Shown one piece after another: positions 8,865 to 18,366 of a stretch of 42,591 nucleotides of DNA. Both the position numbers and the translations under genes were made by a program. Each line of letters starts with the position of its first letter. The first letter of the stretch is position 1. The DNA is from Armatimonadetes bacterium UBA5352 (GTDB lineage Bacteria; Armatimonadota; Zipacnadia; Zipacnadales; UBA5352), in contig DHPY01000080.1 of NCBI GenBank assembly GCA_002411015.1, positions 26,168 to 68,758 on the forward strand, given 5' to 3'. The notes below the pieces were generated by a model. It searched no databases. It was not told the DNA's origin and saw nothing but the letters and a program-made list of their open reading frames with translations.

Positions 8865-10346
8865 ATGTCTGCCTGGGATTTCGAGGACAACGACAAGCAG
8901 CCCGACGCCGAGAGCAGCACCGATAGCAGCTCGGACGTCCAGGAGCCAACTGCACCGGCGCCACAGGACGCGGCGCAATCGACCGAAGAGCCGCCCGCCG
9001 AAACAGCCGCGAAAGCGGAAGCCGGCAACGCTTTCGAGCAGGAAGAGGAACTCAGCTCCATGGATGATGTCGACTTCGACGCCGCCTCAGGACCCGCGGA
9101 GATCAAGCCCGGAGAGATCGTCACGGGCACCGTCGTCTCCATCACCGAAGAGGGTGTGCTGGTGGATATCGGCGGCAAAGCTGAGGGCATAGTGCCGATC
9201 TACGAGTTCCTTGACCGCTCCGAGATGCCCGAACGCGGCGATCAGATCGAGGTCGCCGTGGTCAAGCAACAGGACGAGCAGGACGGCATGACCGTCCTCT
9301 CCAAGAAGAGCGCGGACTACGAGCGCGTCTGGAACCGCGTCATCAAGGCCATGGAGACCGGCGAGATCCTCGACGCAATGGTCACCGACCGCGTCAAGGG
9401 CGGTCTGCGCGTGGACCTCGGCGTCGCCGGCTTCGTGCCTGCATCCCACGTCGCAACGCGCGACGTCCGCAACCTCGACCGCTTCGTCGGCCGCTCGCTG
9501 CGCCTGAAGGTGCTCGAGGCCGACCGAGAACGCAAGAAAGTCGTCCTCTCGCATCGCCTCGTCGTCGAGGAGGAGCGCAAGGAGCGGCGCCAGGAGACGA
9601 TGGAGAAGCTCCACGTCGGCCTCGTCTGTGAGGGCAAGGTCCGCAACATCACCGACTACGGAGCGTTCATCGACCTCGGCGGAGTGGACGGCCTGCTCCA
9701 TGTCTCCGAGATGTCGTGGGGCCGCATCGAGCACGCATCCGAAGCCTGCAGCGTTGGCGAGACCCTCCGAGTCGTCGTGCTTGAGATAGACGCCGAGCGC
9801 GATCGCATCTCCCTCGGCCGCCGGCAGATCCTGCCCGATCCGTGGAAGCGCGTCGGGAAGGAGATCCGCCCCGGCTCAACTGTGCGCGGGCGCGTCAACC
9901 GCATCGTACGAACCGGCGCGTTCGTCGAGCTGCCCGAGTACGACGTCGAGGCATTTCTCCCGGTGGGCGAGCTCGCCGAGAAGCGCATCGAAAACCCCGC
10001 TGAGGTCATCAGCGAGGGCCAGGAGCTCGACCTCAAGGTCCTCAAGCTCCGCCCGCAGGCCCGCAGAATGACCCTCTCACTGCGCGAACTGCACGCTGAG
10101 GCCGAGCGCGAGGAGTACAAGAAGTACATGGCCGATCAGGATGAGCCGAAAGCCACCCTCGGCGACAAGTTCGCCGATGTCCTTGGCGCCGTCGCCGCTG
10201 AACTGAACGAGGAGCCGGCAGCCGAAGACACTTCCGCACCCGACGAAGCGCCGGCAGCAGACGAAGCGCCGGCAGCAGAGGAAACGGATGCACCAGAAAA
10301 GGCCCCTGCAGCGGAAGACCCTGAGAAGCCCGCTGAGCAGGAGTGA
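8865..10346 (+). CDS. rpsA: S1 RNA-binding domain protein (ribosomal protein S1-like)
   Basis: 493 aa, probably the bS1 homologue that helps 30S subunits bind mRNA. An acidic, low-complexity N-terminus (1-78) is followed by four S1/OB domains at about 80-148, 165-233, 252-322 and 336-407. The third is the most canonical (GKVRNITDYGAFIDLGGVDGLLHVSEMSW, split here as GKVRNITDYGAFIDLGG then VDGLLHVSEMSW). The C-terminal tail (about 425-493) is Ala/Glu/Pro-rich and very acidic. E. coli S1 has six domains; four-domain forms are common in Gram-positive and several other phyla. ATG 8865 is preceded by a perfect AAGGAGG (8851-8857). The coaE start is 36 bp after its stop, so polA, this gene and coaE may be cotranscribed. 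Confidence 0.88.
   Translation: MSAWDFEDNDKQPDAESSTDSSSDVQEPTAPAPQDAAQSTEEPPAETAAKAEAGNAFEQEEELSSMDDVDFDAASGPAEIKPGEIVTGTVVSITEEGVLVDIGGKAEGIVPIYEFLDRSEMPERGDQIEVAVVKQQDEQDGMTVLSKKSADYERVWNRVIKAMETGEILDAMVTDRVKGGLRVDLGVAGFVPASHVATRDVRNLDRFVGRSLRLKVLEADRERKKVVLSHRLVVEEERKERRQETMEKLHVGLVCEGKVRNITDYGAFIDLGGVDGLLHVSEMSWGRIEHASEACSVGETLRVVVLEIDAERDRISLGRRQILPDPWKRVGKEIRPGSTVRGRVNRIVRTGAFVELPEYDVEAFLPVGELAEKRIENPAEVISEGQELDLKVLKLRPQARRMTLSLRELHAEAEREEYKKYMADQDEPKATLGDKFADVLGAVAAELNEEPAAEDTSAPDEAPAADEAPAAEETDAPEKAPAAEDPEKPAEQE
10242..10277 (+). repeat. Tandem 18-bp repeat in the S1 protein tail
   Basis: Two exact copies of GACGAAGCGCCGGCAGCA (10242-10259 and 10260-10277) encode DEAPAA twice in the acidic tail. 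The unit keeps the reading frame, so copy number could vary by slippage without breaking the gene. Confidence 0.85.
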
Positions 10347-10382
10347 GACAGGCGTGATCCGGAGGCCTCGGAGGCACGACAG

Positions 10383-10982
10383 GTGGTCGTGATCGGTCTC
10401 ATCGGACCGATCGCGGCGGGCAAATCCGTCGTGATGGACGAGTTCCGCCGCCTCGGCGCAGCGACCATCGCAGCCGATGAGGTCTCCCGGACACTCATGG
10501 CGCCGGGCAACGATCTGCTCGAGCGTGTCATAGAGGAATTCGGGGAATCTTTTCGCGGGGAGGTGGGGGGGCTTCATCGGGCGAAGTTAGGGGCGCTTGT
10601 TTTCGCCGACGACGAAGCACGCCGCCGTCTTGAGCAGATCGTTCACCCTGCGATGGTGGATTGCATCGCAGGGAGGATACGCGAGTTTCGCAGAGAAGGA
10701 GCACCCGCGGTTGTCGTCGAGGCCGCAAATCTGATCGAGATGGGCGCGCGACCGCTGGTGGACGTGACCGTGATGGTCAGCGCGCCGAGAAAACTGCGAC
10801 TCCAACGGCTTATGGCGCGAGACGGGCTGACGCGCGATGAGGCGGATCGAAGGCTCGCTCTGCACCGGCGACTTGCGATAGAGCAGCACAGGACGGACTT
10901 CTGCATCGATACATCCGGCGGTCAGAGCGCCGTGCGATATGAGGTGCAACGGCTCTGGGACGAGCTTGTCCAAGAAGAATGA
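10383..10982 (+). CDS. coaE: Dephospho-CoA kinase
   Basis: 199 aa. Phosphorylates the 3'-OH of dephospho-CoA with ATP, the last step of CoA synthesis, in the cytoplasm. The P-loop GPIAAGKS is at 8-15 (the family's usual GGIGSGKS is changed but keeps GKS). IAADEVSR corresponds to the conserved DxD/DAD substrate loop region, HPAMVDCI is the family HP motif, and VVVEAANLIEMG corresponds to the VxDIPLLFE segment. VTVMVSAPRKLRLQRLMARDGLTRDEADRRL is recognisable as the lid and base-recognition part. Length is typical. GTG 10383 has GGAGG 8 nt upstream. A nested inverted repeat after the stop (GACTGG 10982-10987 with CCAGTC about 11026-11031) could end the transcript, though it lacks a U-tract. Confidence 0.88.
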   Translation: MVVIGLIGPIAAGKSVVMDEFRRLGAATIAADEVSRTLMAPGNDLLERVIEEFGESFRGEVGGLHRAKLGALVFADDEARRRLEQIVHPAMVDCIAGRIREFRREGAPAVVVEAANLIEMGARPLVDVTVMVSAPRKLRLQRLMARDGLTRDEADRRLALHRRLAIEQHRTDFCIDTSGGQSAVRYEVQRLWDELVQEE

Positions 10983-11046
10983 CTGGACCCGACCGCGCGA
11001 AAGCCTCTGCGTCGCGTGATCTCACCAGTCGTTAACTCGGCGCGGC

Positions 11047-11076
11047 TTGCGTTGCCGCTCATGGGTATGCTATAAT
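11047..11076 (+). promoter_or_regulatory. Extended -10 promoter of the envelope/secreted protein block
   Basis: TTGCGT (11047-11052), 18-nt spacer, perfect TATAAT (11071-11076) preceded by TGC, giving an extended -10 (TGnTATAAT). It stands in otherwise very GC-rich DNA and would give a leader of about 225 nt before the GTG at 11311. It is the clearest promoter in the window for the genes from 11311 onward. Confidence 0.7.
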
Positions 11077-11136
11077 CCGCGGCCGAAGTAGCTTCATTGC
11101 GGGGCAGCGTCGGGGCGGTCATGACAGGCGCAGCGA

Positions 11137-11213
11137 TATCGGGCCTGCCGGGGCCGAAATCCACCGAGACAGGGGGAGGGAGGCCATGCTCCCCCATGAG
11201 GGCAGGCCTGATA
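11137..11213 (+). ncRNA. Possible structured 5' leader (unassigned)
   Basis: TATCGGGCCTGCC (11137-11149) can pair along its whole length with GGCAGGCCTGATA (11201-11213), 13 bp with one G-U. The enclosed sequence holds a second 7-bp stem, GGGGGAG (11172-11178) with CTCCCCC (11189-11195). It lies downstream of the promoter at 11047-11076 and upstream of the GTG at 11311. I compared it by memory with cobalamin, TPP, c-di-GMP-I, glycine, SAH and fluoride riboswitches and saw no match to their conserved cores. The pairing is seen in the sequence; any regulatory role is inferred. Confidence 0.4.
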
Positions 11214-11310
11214 CCTGATGAAGCCCGGAACTGAACGAGGGTCCGCACGATCCAGGACGTATCACACGCAGCCACCGCATGAGTGTATGCCGCAGGCCCG
11301 GGGAGTGATT

Positions 11311-14300
11311 GTGTTGCAGAAGGGACGGTTCCTTCTGACGCTCACACTATTGACGTGCGCCGCTCTCATCCTCTCCGCGAGCGCTCTCTCCCTGGCCCAG
11401 GAGGCCAATCCGTTCGCGGCGAAACCGTACGCACAGGGAATGCTCACACCGAGCGGCCGTAACTACATCGGCCTCGAGCGCCCCGACTGGCTCTTCGAGC
11501 GTATGGCCGAGATGCGCACCGCCCAGGGCTCAGGCCCGGTCCCGGACCTGAACCTCACCCCCACCGCAACCACCAGCACGGAGTACCATGCGAACTCCGC
11601 ACCATACGGCGAGCTGAACCGTATCGTCATCTCCTCCAATGGTGTAGACGCAGACAGGGATGGTAGGTTCGATCCCGGCGCCACAGCGGACGACCTGAAC
11701 CTGTGGATGCTCCGGGTCGATGGCTCGTTCGCCACCCAACTCACCAGCGCGCCCGGAGACGAAGCCTACCCGGCCTACGACGCCGGCGGGAGACTTGTCG
11801 CATTCTCATCGAACGCCACGGGCGTCTGGCAGATATACACGGTCGAGGTCCTGACCGGCACCATCCGCCAGCTCACCTTCAGCCCCGGTAACAAGTACGA
11901 GCCGACCTGGTCACCCGACAGCACTCAGATCGTCTTCAGCGGAGATGCCGGCGGCAACCGTGACCTCTACATCATACCGGCAGATGGCTCCCAACTCCCG
12001 ACCGCGATCACTCAGACGCCGGAGAACGAGACGCAGCCCAAATGGGCGCCGGTAGGTGGCGGCGCGAACCCGATCATGTTCACCCGCTCCACCGCCGGCG
12101 CCGGCAGTCGCATCTGGCGCATCGGGCCTGGCGGCGGCAATCAGCAGCAGGTAACCAACGGTGGCGGCGATGCCATCGCCAATGACACAGATCCGGCATG
12201 GCGCCACAACGGCCAGATGATCGCCTTCGCCTCCGATCGGCTCACCGACGCACTCGACACAACCCGAGACTACAACATCTTCACGGTTGCCCCCGCCGGC
12301 GAGAACGGCGCCGAGGCACTGCTGCGCAGTAACCTCGACCCGGCCAATCCGCGTGACGACCGCTACCCCGCCTTCAACCCCGGGCTCAGCCCGCGGCAAC
12401 CCGTCCGCATATTCTTCAGCTCCTGGCGAGACGGCAATCAGCCCGATATCTGGCGCCTCGAGGTCCGCGACCCCGTTCCGCCGGAACTGGTCAGACTCCC
12501 GTGGGTCGACGCCCCCCGACGCTTCACCCCGCCGGGCAGCGACATGACCATTCATGCCGAGGTTTTCGACCGCGATAGCGGCGTCGCCGCAGTAGTCGCC
12601 GAGATGAAAGACCCCGACTCGGCCGTAGACGACAGCCAGGGCATCGACCACAAGCAGTTCATACCAATCGGTGGCGTTGCACTTCAGTCAGGTCTGACTG
12701 ACGCAACTGTCTACCGCGAGGTGGACTGCGACACCGTCGGACAGGTCGCGCTTCTGGATAACGGAGACCCGGCGAACGGCGATGAAATCGCAGGCGATGG
12801 GATATTCAGCGGCATCTGGACGACGCCGACATCCCCGAGCGACTTCATCGTCGACATCCACGTGCAGGACAACGCCGGCAACTCATTCGAGTATGACGAC
12901 ATCTTCGGCTTCACAACGCAGCAGTTCCAGCCGCAGACAAACGTACTGCTCGTCAACGACTACTGCGAAGGCCAAGGCTTCATCTTCGCCGCCAGTGGCG
13001 CAAACAACGATCACCCCACCCAGTTCCCCGTGGAGAGCTACTACACGACCAACCCCGGAGCCGGAGGTTCGCCAAACACGATCCGGGATGCTCCCAAGGG
13101 AACCGGTGAGCCATACGACATCTGGCGCGTCATCTGCCGCGGTCAGATCACTATAACCGACCTGATCTACTACCTGCCCACAGTCGAGTCCCAACTCGCC
13201 GTGCCCGACGCGACAGGCACGCGCCAGGTCCTGGTTGCCGATCGCGCAGTCGTCTGGGCCGCGCCTCACACCGGCACAACCTGGGTCGGCGACGGCAGCC
13301 TCGTCAGTGCCACCACGCAGGCAACGTTGTCCACCTTCCTGGATCGCGGTGGCCGGTTGATGATCTCGGGCCAGGACATCGGCTTCGCGCTCACCCTCGA
13401 TGGCACGAGCAATAACAACTTCTACTCGAATTACCTGCACGCCTCGTTCGTCCGGGCCGACCACAACGGCGTCGCCAACGGCGGCATCACCGACGACCTC
13501 ATCAGCGGCACCTCCGGCGACCCCGTCGTCGCCCATCCGTTCCCGTTCTGGCCGCCACTCGATGTCGAGATCCCTGACGGCAGTGCCGCCATCGGCTGGT
13601 GGGTCACCAACAACATCCTCTACCCGCAGGACTGCGCGCACTACAGCGTCTGGCCGGACGTCATTGAGGCCGGCCCGTCGGCTGTGGTAACTCACTCCTA
13701 TGCCGGAGGCGCCACCGCCGGTGTGCGGTATGCACACCCCGGCGGCGGCTACCGCGTCGCCTACTATGCGTGGGGCTTCGAGCAGACACACCAGGTCTGG
13801 GGAGGAAGCCCGGTTCACGTCCTGAACTACCGCTCGAAATTCATGCACAATACGCTCTGCTGGCTCCGCACTGGTGGCTTCCAGGGCCGTGTCCTGTCTA
13901 TCAGCGACGGCAATCAGCCGATCAACGATCCCACACCTATCGTGCGAGTGTTCAGCGGCAGCACCATGGTCGCCGCTGTTCAGGTTGAGGAAGACGGGCG
14001 CTATGTCGTCGGCGGTCTACCGCCCGGCAGCTATTCCCTCACCGCATCACGTCCCGGATTCGACATCGACCACAGCACCGCTGAGCCTACTCACGGCGGT
14101 CTCACCTACCCCGTCGTAGACTTCGCGATCGCCCGCGCCGAACCGGGAGCAATCCGCGGTACCGTCACCTCACTCGCTACCGGTGAGCCGCTCGCCACCG
14201 TGAAAGTCTGCGCGTACGCCGCGATCTACCCGTCTGACGACGAGGAGGAGCAGGCACAGACCGCTCAGAGCCCAGATTATGAACTCGGGCAGCTGATAGG

Positions 14301-16287
14301 CTGCACCACGACCGCCGCCGATGGCACCTACCAGATCGGGAACGTGCCGCCGGGCGAGGTCGTCGTCGTCGCCGACGGCACCGCGATCGGCTACGGAACC
14401 GCCGAGGTGCTCGCAAACGTCACCAGCGGCAACACGACCCAGGTTGACGTCGCCCTTGAGGCCGCTCCGGGCAACATCCATGCAACCGTCACCGATACCG
14501 AGGACGCTCCGCTGGCCAATGCCAGTGTGCAGGCCCTCAGCGGGACAACAGTCGTCGCCTCGGGAATCACCGACGCCAATGGCGAGGTCACGCTGCAGGT
14601 CCAGCCTGGCGCCTATAGCGTCGAGGCCACGCGAGCTGGCTATCAGCGCTCAGCCCCGGCCGTCGCCGACGTCTCCGCCGCGCAGACTGTCACCGTCGAA
14701 CTCGTGCTCGAAGCCGAGCCGCCAGGCACCCTCTCCGGCCTGATCTCGCGTGGACTCACAGGCGAGCCAGTCGGCGGGATGACAGTCGAGTTGATCGTCA
14801 ACGATGTGGTCATCGACACCGCCGTTACCACGGCAACCACCGACACCGCACCCAACGGCAGCCGCTACAACTTCCGATTTGCGGACGTCCCGACCGGCCA
14901 GATTACTGTCCGACCGGACCCGACGGGCTTCACCGTCACTCCGACAGAGCGAATTGTCACAGTGACCACGGCCCAGGAGAGCACAGGCGTCAACTTCTCC
15001 GTGAGGAGCATTCGTACGTTCCCGGCAGGACTGCAGCTCGTCTCTCTGCCGTGGGACTACCCGAACGCAGACCCGGCGGAGTTGCTGGGCGCCGACCCGG
15101 CAACCCTCAAGATGGCAACCTGGGAGCCCGAAACCGGCCAGTACGCCCTCTACCCGTCCACACCGGCCGATCATTTCCGCCTCGGCTCAGGATACTGGCT
15201 GAGGCTCAGTGAACCGCGAGAACTGACGCGTGAGGGCATCCCCGCCGGCGACGTCTTCTATCTTCCGCTCGAGGCCGGCGCCTCCGGGTGGAATCTGATC
15301 GGCGACTTCTTCACTGAGCCGATCGACTTCTTCTCCCTGCACGTCCGCGACCGAACCGGCGTCGTTCGCACCATGCAGCAGGCCATGGCCGCCGGACTGG
15401 TCCGCAGCCCGCTCTACGCCTACGTCTTCGGCGGCTACGCAACCTCAGCAGTCATCGAGCCCTATGTCGGTTACTGGCTGAACGTAGGCGACGACATCGT
15501 CCTCATCGGCAACCGCAACACTGATACACTCGCCGAGCGCCAAGCCGCCTCTGCTCCCGCCATCGCTGCGCCCGAGGGTGGCTGGCTGATGCCGCTCGTG
15601 GTCACCTCCGGCGCCATGACCGATGCCTCAACGTGGCTCGGCTGCGCCCCCGCCGCCACAGCCGGTTTCGACCCAGGGCTGGACCTGCTGAAGCCGCCAC
15701 CCGTGGATATGGGCCGAATGGTCTATGCAGCCGCCGATGGACCCACCGGTGCACAGGGCGTTGATCTTCGCCCGGCCGGAGGCGCGACATGGACGCTCAG
15801 CGTCCAGGGCCCCGTTGGCGAGAAGGTCGTCGTCCGCTGGCCGGATCTCTCGGACGTTCCGGCGGACCTGCGGCCCGTGCTCGTAGACGACGCTGCGGGG
15901 CGCACAGTCTACATGCGCACCTCGCAGAGCTACGAGTTCACCGCTCGCGAAGACACCCGCCAGCTGCAGATCCGCCTGTCCGATGCCGGAGCGGCGTTGG
16001 CAGTCACGACCCCAGCGGCTCGAGCGACCGGCGCGGGCGTCGAGATCAGCTACACGCTTTCAGCCGACGCGCGCGTAGACGTCCGCGTGCTCAACATCGC
16101 CGGTCGCGCGGTAGGCACGATTCTGTCTGACGAGACGCAGGCTGCCGGCGTACAGCGGCTGACCTGGGACGGGATCTCCGCAAGCGGGACGCGAGCCCCG
16201 GCCGGAACCTACCTCATCGTCATCGCCGCGCGTGCGGGCAACGGACAGCAGACACAGGCGATCGGGACGGTATCAGTCGGACGGTAG
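11311..16287 (+). CDS. Large secreted mosaic protein: TolB-like propeller, carboxypeptidase-regulatory repeats, shared C-terminal module
   Basis: About 1,658 aa, secreted. GTG 11311 has GGGGAG 5 nt upstream and gives a clean signal peptide (MLQKGRFLLTLTLLTCAALI... cut after ALSLAQ). ATGs at 11218 and 11287 lack a ribosome site. Residues about 100-386 are TolB/PD40 propeller repeats (GGRLVAFSSN, WSPDSTQIVFSGD, HNGQMIAFASDR). About 390-540 looks like an Ig-like region; 543-750 resembles a glutamine-amidotransferase-like fold (NVLLVNDYC, FLDRGGRLMISGQDIG). About 855-1230 has four carboxypeptidase-regulatory (CarboxypepD_reg) beta-sandwiches (GTVTSLATGEPL, DGTYQIGNVPPG). Residues 1237-1658 are the module shared with the genes at 19648 and 23000: FPAG, GYWL, GWNLIG, YMRTS, then a FlgD-like Ig domain (VLNIAGR...PAGTYLIVIAAR) ending VSVGR. 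No catalytic site was recognised; a binding or surface role is likely. Confidence 0.75.
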   Translation: MLQKGRFLLTLTLLTCAALILSASALSLAQEANPFAAKPYAQGMLTPSGRNYIGLERPDWLFERMAEMRTAQGSGPVPDLNLTPTATTSTEYHANSAPYGELNRIVISSNGVDADRDGRFDPGATADDLNLWMLRVDGSFATQLTSAPGDEAYPAYDAGGRLVAFSSNATGVWQIYTVEVLTGTIRQLTFSPGNKYEPTWSPDSTQIVFSGDAGGNRDLYIIPADGSQLPTAITQTPENETQPKWAPVGGGANPIMFTRSTAGAGSRIWRIGPGGGNQQQVTNGGGDAIANDTDPAWRHNGQMIAFASDRLTDALDTTRDYNIFTVAPAGENGAEALLRSNLDPANPRDDRYPAFNPGLSPRQPVRIFFSSWRDGNQPDIWRLEVRDPVPPELVRLPWVDAPRRFTPPGSDMTIHAEVFDRDSGVAAVVAEMKDPDSAVDDSQGIDHKQFIPIGGVALQSGLTDATVYREVDCDTVGQVALLDNGDPANGDEIAGDGIFSGIWTTPTSPSDFIVDIHVQDNAGNSFEYDDIFGFTTQQFQPQTNVLLVNDYCEGQGFIFAASGANNDHPTQFPVESYYTTNPGAGGSPNTIRDAPKGTGEPYDIWRVICRGQITITDLIYYLPTVESQLAVPDATGTRQVLVADRAVVWAAPHTGTTWVGDGSLVSATTQATLSTFLDRGGRLMISGQDIGFALTLDGTSNNNFYSNYLHASFVRADHNGVANGGITDDLISGTSGDPVVAHPFPFWPPLDVEIPDGSAAIGWWVTNNILYPQDCAHYSVWPDVIEAGPSAVVTHSYAGGATAGVRYAHPGGGYRVAYYAWGFEQTHQVWGGSPVHVLNYRSKFMHNTLCWLRTGGFQGRVLSISDGNQPINDPTPIVRVFSGSTMVAAVQVEEDGRYVVGGLPPGSYSLTASRPGFDIDHSTAEPTHGGLTYPVVDFAIARAEPGAIRGTVTSLATGEPLATVKVCAYAAIYPSDDEEEQAQTAQSPDYELGQLIGCTTTAADGTYQIGNVPPGEVVVVADGTAIGYGTAEVLANVTSGNTTQVDVALEAAPGNIHATVTDTEDAPLANASVQALSGTTVVASGITDANGEVTLQVQPGAYSVEATRAGYQRSAPAVADVSAAQTVTVELVLEAEPPGTLSGLISRGLTGEPVGGMTVELIVNDVVIDTAVTTATTDTAPNGSRYNFRFADVPTGQITVRPDPTGFTVTPTERIVTVTTAQESTGVNFSVRSIRTFPAGLQLVSLPWDYPNADPAELLGADPATLKMATWEPETGQYALYPSTPADHFRLGSGYWLRLSEPRELTREGIPAGDVFYLPLEAGASGWNLIGDFFTEPIDFFSLHVRDRTGVVRTMQQAMAAGLVRSPLYAYVFGGYATSAVIEPYVGYWLNVGDDIVLIGNRNTDTLAERQAASAPAIAAPEGGWLMPLVVTSGAMTDASTWLGCAPAATAGFDPGLDLLKPPPVDMGRMVYAAADGPTGAQGVDLRPAGGATWTLSVQGPVGEKVVVRWPDLSDVPADLRPVLVDDAAGRTVYMRTSQSYEFTAREDTRQLQIRLSDAGAALAVTTPAARATGAGVEISYTLSADARVDVRVLNIAGRAVGTILSDETQAAGVQRLTWDGISASGTRAPAGTYLIVIAARAGNGQQTQAIGTVSVGR

Positions 16288-16295
16288 CAGGACTG

Positions 16296-16318
16296 CCGCG
16301 GCGCTCAATGCACCGCGG
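16296..16318. repeat. Intergenic hairpin
   Basis: CCGCGG (16296-16301) and CCGCGG (16313-16318) flank an 11-nt loop, 8 bp after the stop of the mosaic protein gene. It could be a processing or attenuation site within the gene block. There is no U-tract. Confidence 0.35.
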
Positions 16319-16399
16319 ATACTGGTAGACACTCGCTTGCGTGCGCATCAGATTGGCCTACGCGTCTGTGAACCGCATGCCGGGAGGAGCAACGAGACA

Positions 16400-18349
16400 A
16401 TGCACCAATTACACGCCAGCCGCATCTGGAGATTCGTCGCACTCTACGTTGCTGCAACAATGGTCGTACCCTACGGCGTAGCCAGCTTCCCGGTCGCCGC
16501 GGAGGCTCAGGCGCAGCCGGTGGTTGAGACCGCGTCGGTCATCGTCCTGCCGGTCCAGGACCTCGAAGGCTCTGTCGAATCCGTGTTGAGCCAGAAGGCC
16601 ACCGACGCCCTCGCCCTGGCGATGCAGGGATCACGCGAGTTCATCGTGACCTCCAGCATGGATCTGCAGCGCGAACTCCAGCAACTGGACATCCAGCCGC
16701 CGCTTTCCGATCTGGAGAAGATCAGGCTCGGCAAACGGCTAACGGTGGACCAGGTTGCGAGCGGCGAGATCATACACATGCGCATCAACCAGAACACCGG
16801 CCAGGTCGAGATCGGCCTTTCGGTGGCACTGCTCGATGTTCGTGCCGGTGAGTATCTCAACGGCGCCATCATCAACACAACCACCAAGCCCATCCCGGGC
16901 TGGCACGGTGAGGAGGCGCGTGTCGTCAACGACGCCCTCCGAGAGGCCGCCGCGATGGCCACTGACGAAATACTCGTGAGCCGCGTCGAAGAGGGCATCG
17001 TTACGTCCGTCAATAACTTCGGCGTCGCCACTATCAACCTCGGGTACGACGATCGCATCGTGGCCGGAATGGAGATGCTCCTCCTCCGCCCGGTCTGGCA
17101 GCGTGACCTGGAAGAGATGATGCAGGTCAAGGTGGGTCGCTACCACATCTCTGAGGTCAGCGCCCGGTCATCGAAGATGACGCCATTCGGCCAGGACCGC
17201 GGCCGAGCCCGTGTCGGCGACCGCGCCTACAGGCTCTACCGTGGACCGGAGCGCGTCGAAGCATACCAGAGAAAGGAATCGCATCAGCAGACGCTCACGA
17301 CGGCTGCAGCGATCCTTGCACTGCTTGGACTCGTCGCAGTGGCGAACGGTTCCGCCACCACTGATGCCCCGACCGGCGTCCGCTCCCACCTCTTCCAGGC
17401 CGCCCCAGGGGAGCAGGCTGTCATCAGGGTGGAGGTAGACAACCGCAGCATCCCGCTCGCCGACCAGGTCTTCGCCTGGCTATTCTTCCGCAGCGACGGG
17501 CAGCAGAACTTTAGCCCGCTGGCGCAGAACCTGGTCGGCGCTGTCATGGAGTCTCGACTCCCTGGTGGCGTCTGGGATGACGCGCCACAGTTCGAGACGG
17601 CCGAGATCACTCGCGATTTCACCTGGATCAACGCCGCGGGTGAGGAAGAGGACGGCAGTATCGAGGTCCTCTACAACGATCCCGCGCTCCAGCCCGGACA
17701 CCGCTATTACCATCGGGTCCAGCGCGTGATCGAGCCCCCGGAGCGCGCGGGCAGCGGAGCACCTATCGCCACTTCGCAGATCAGCCCGGCTCAGGTCGTG
17801 CTGGATGAACCAGTCCTCGAGGTTGACCCTCCGAGGGCACTTGGAGAGGCGAGCCGCCCGACCAGTGGCGTGACCTACTTCACTCCGCCCGTGCTCTCCT
17901 CACCTGAAGACGGTGCGCTGAACCAGTCTACCAGCTCGATCACCTTCACCTGGAACAGCACAGTCGGCGCAAACGAGTACATCCTCCAGGTCTTCCCTGA
18001 GGATGACCCGGACGGCGTGCGCGTTCCGCGCTACCAGGCGACCATCCGCCGCGACACAAGCGGTACCATGTTCTACACGATCAATGACACGTTCGCCGCT
18101 AGCGAGCGCTTCTACTGGAGGGTAGGTGCAAGACGTTCCGGCGAGCCGTTGCCGGAGACCGGACAACTCAGACAGCGCGGATGGCTATTCAGCAACATCC
18201 GGTCATTCACAACCGCCCTTGCGCCGCCCCCGCCACCAGGAACCAGCGCTGCCGGCCACAACAACGGCGGTGCAGTCCAGCCGGGCTCGTTCGGCACAAG
18301 CCGATACATGCACCGCAGCCAGGGCTCCGGTAGCCAGGGCATCCAGTAG
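16400..18349 (+). CDS. Exported CsgG-like domain protein with internal hydrophobic helix and FN3/Ig-like C-terminus
   Basis: 649 aa from ATG 16400, which has GGGAGGAG about 10 nt upstream; the frame is open further up but without a better start. Residues 1-38 form a signal peptide (RFVALYVAATMVVPYGVASF...AEAQA). Residues about 43-195 have the beta-alpha pattern of CsgG/LpoB/TolB-N-like domains (VIVLPVQDLEGS, LGKRLTVDQVASGEI). Residues 196-282 look like a small beta domain (VEEGIVTSVNNFGVATINLG). A hydrophobic helix (299-318, AAAILALLGLVAVANGS) follows, then two beta-sandwich, FN3-like regions (about 330-470 and 495-605) and a Pro-Gly tail. The order signal - CsgG-like - helix - FN3-like is repeated in the gene at 25873. 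CsgG-like domains form or assist outer-membrane assemblies; a function here is not established. Confidence 0.6.
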   Translation: MHQLHASRIWRFVALYVAATMVVPYGVASFPVAAEAQAQPVVETASVIVLPVQDLEGSVESVLSQKATDALALAMQGSREFIVTSSMDLQRELQQLDIQPPLSDLEKIRLGKRLTVDQVASGEIIHMRINQNTGQVEIGLSVALLDVRAGEYLNGAIINTTTKPIPGWHGEEARVVNDALREAAAMATDEILVSRVEEGIVTSVNNFGVATINLGYDDRIVAGMEMLLLRPVWQRDLEEMMQVKVGRYHISEVSARSSKMTPFGQDRGRARVGDRAYRLYRGPERVEAYQRKESHQQTLTTAAAILALLGLVAVANGSATTDAPTGVRSHLFQAAPGEQAVIRVEVDNRSIPLADQVFAWLFFRSDGQQNFSPLAQNLVGAVMESRLPGGVWDDAPQFETAEITRDFTWINAAGEEEDGSIEVLYNDPALQPGHRYYHRVQRVIEPPERAGSGAPIATSQISPAQVVLDEPVLEVDPPRALGEASRPTSGVTYFTPPVLSSPEDGALNQSTSSITFTWNSTVGANEYILQVFPEDDPDGVRVPRYQATIRRDTSGTMFYTINDTFAASERFYWRVGARRSGEPLPETGQLRQRGWLFSNIRSFTTALAPPPPPGTSAAGHNNGGAVQPGSFGTSRYMHRSQGSGSQGIQ

Positions 18350-18366
18350 GCGGAAGGGTGACACGA

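Noticed and set aside
11137..11213. Known riboswitch (TPP, cobalamin, c-di-GMP, glycine, fluoride)
   Set aside because: Their conserved cores are not present; only the stems are, so the element is left unassigned.
11218..11310. ATG 11218 or 11287 as start of the large mosaic protein
   Set aside because: No Shine-Dalgarno at either, and the added residues would precede and spoil an otherwise clean signal peptide that begins at GTG 11311 with GGGGAG upstream.
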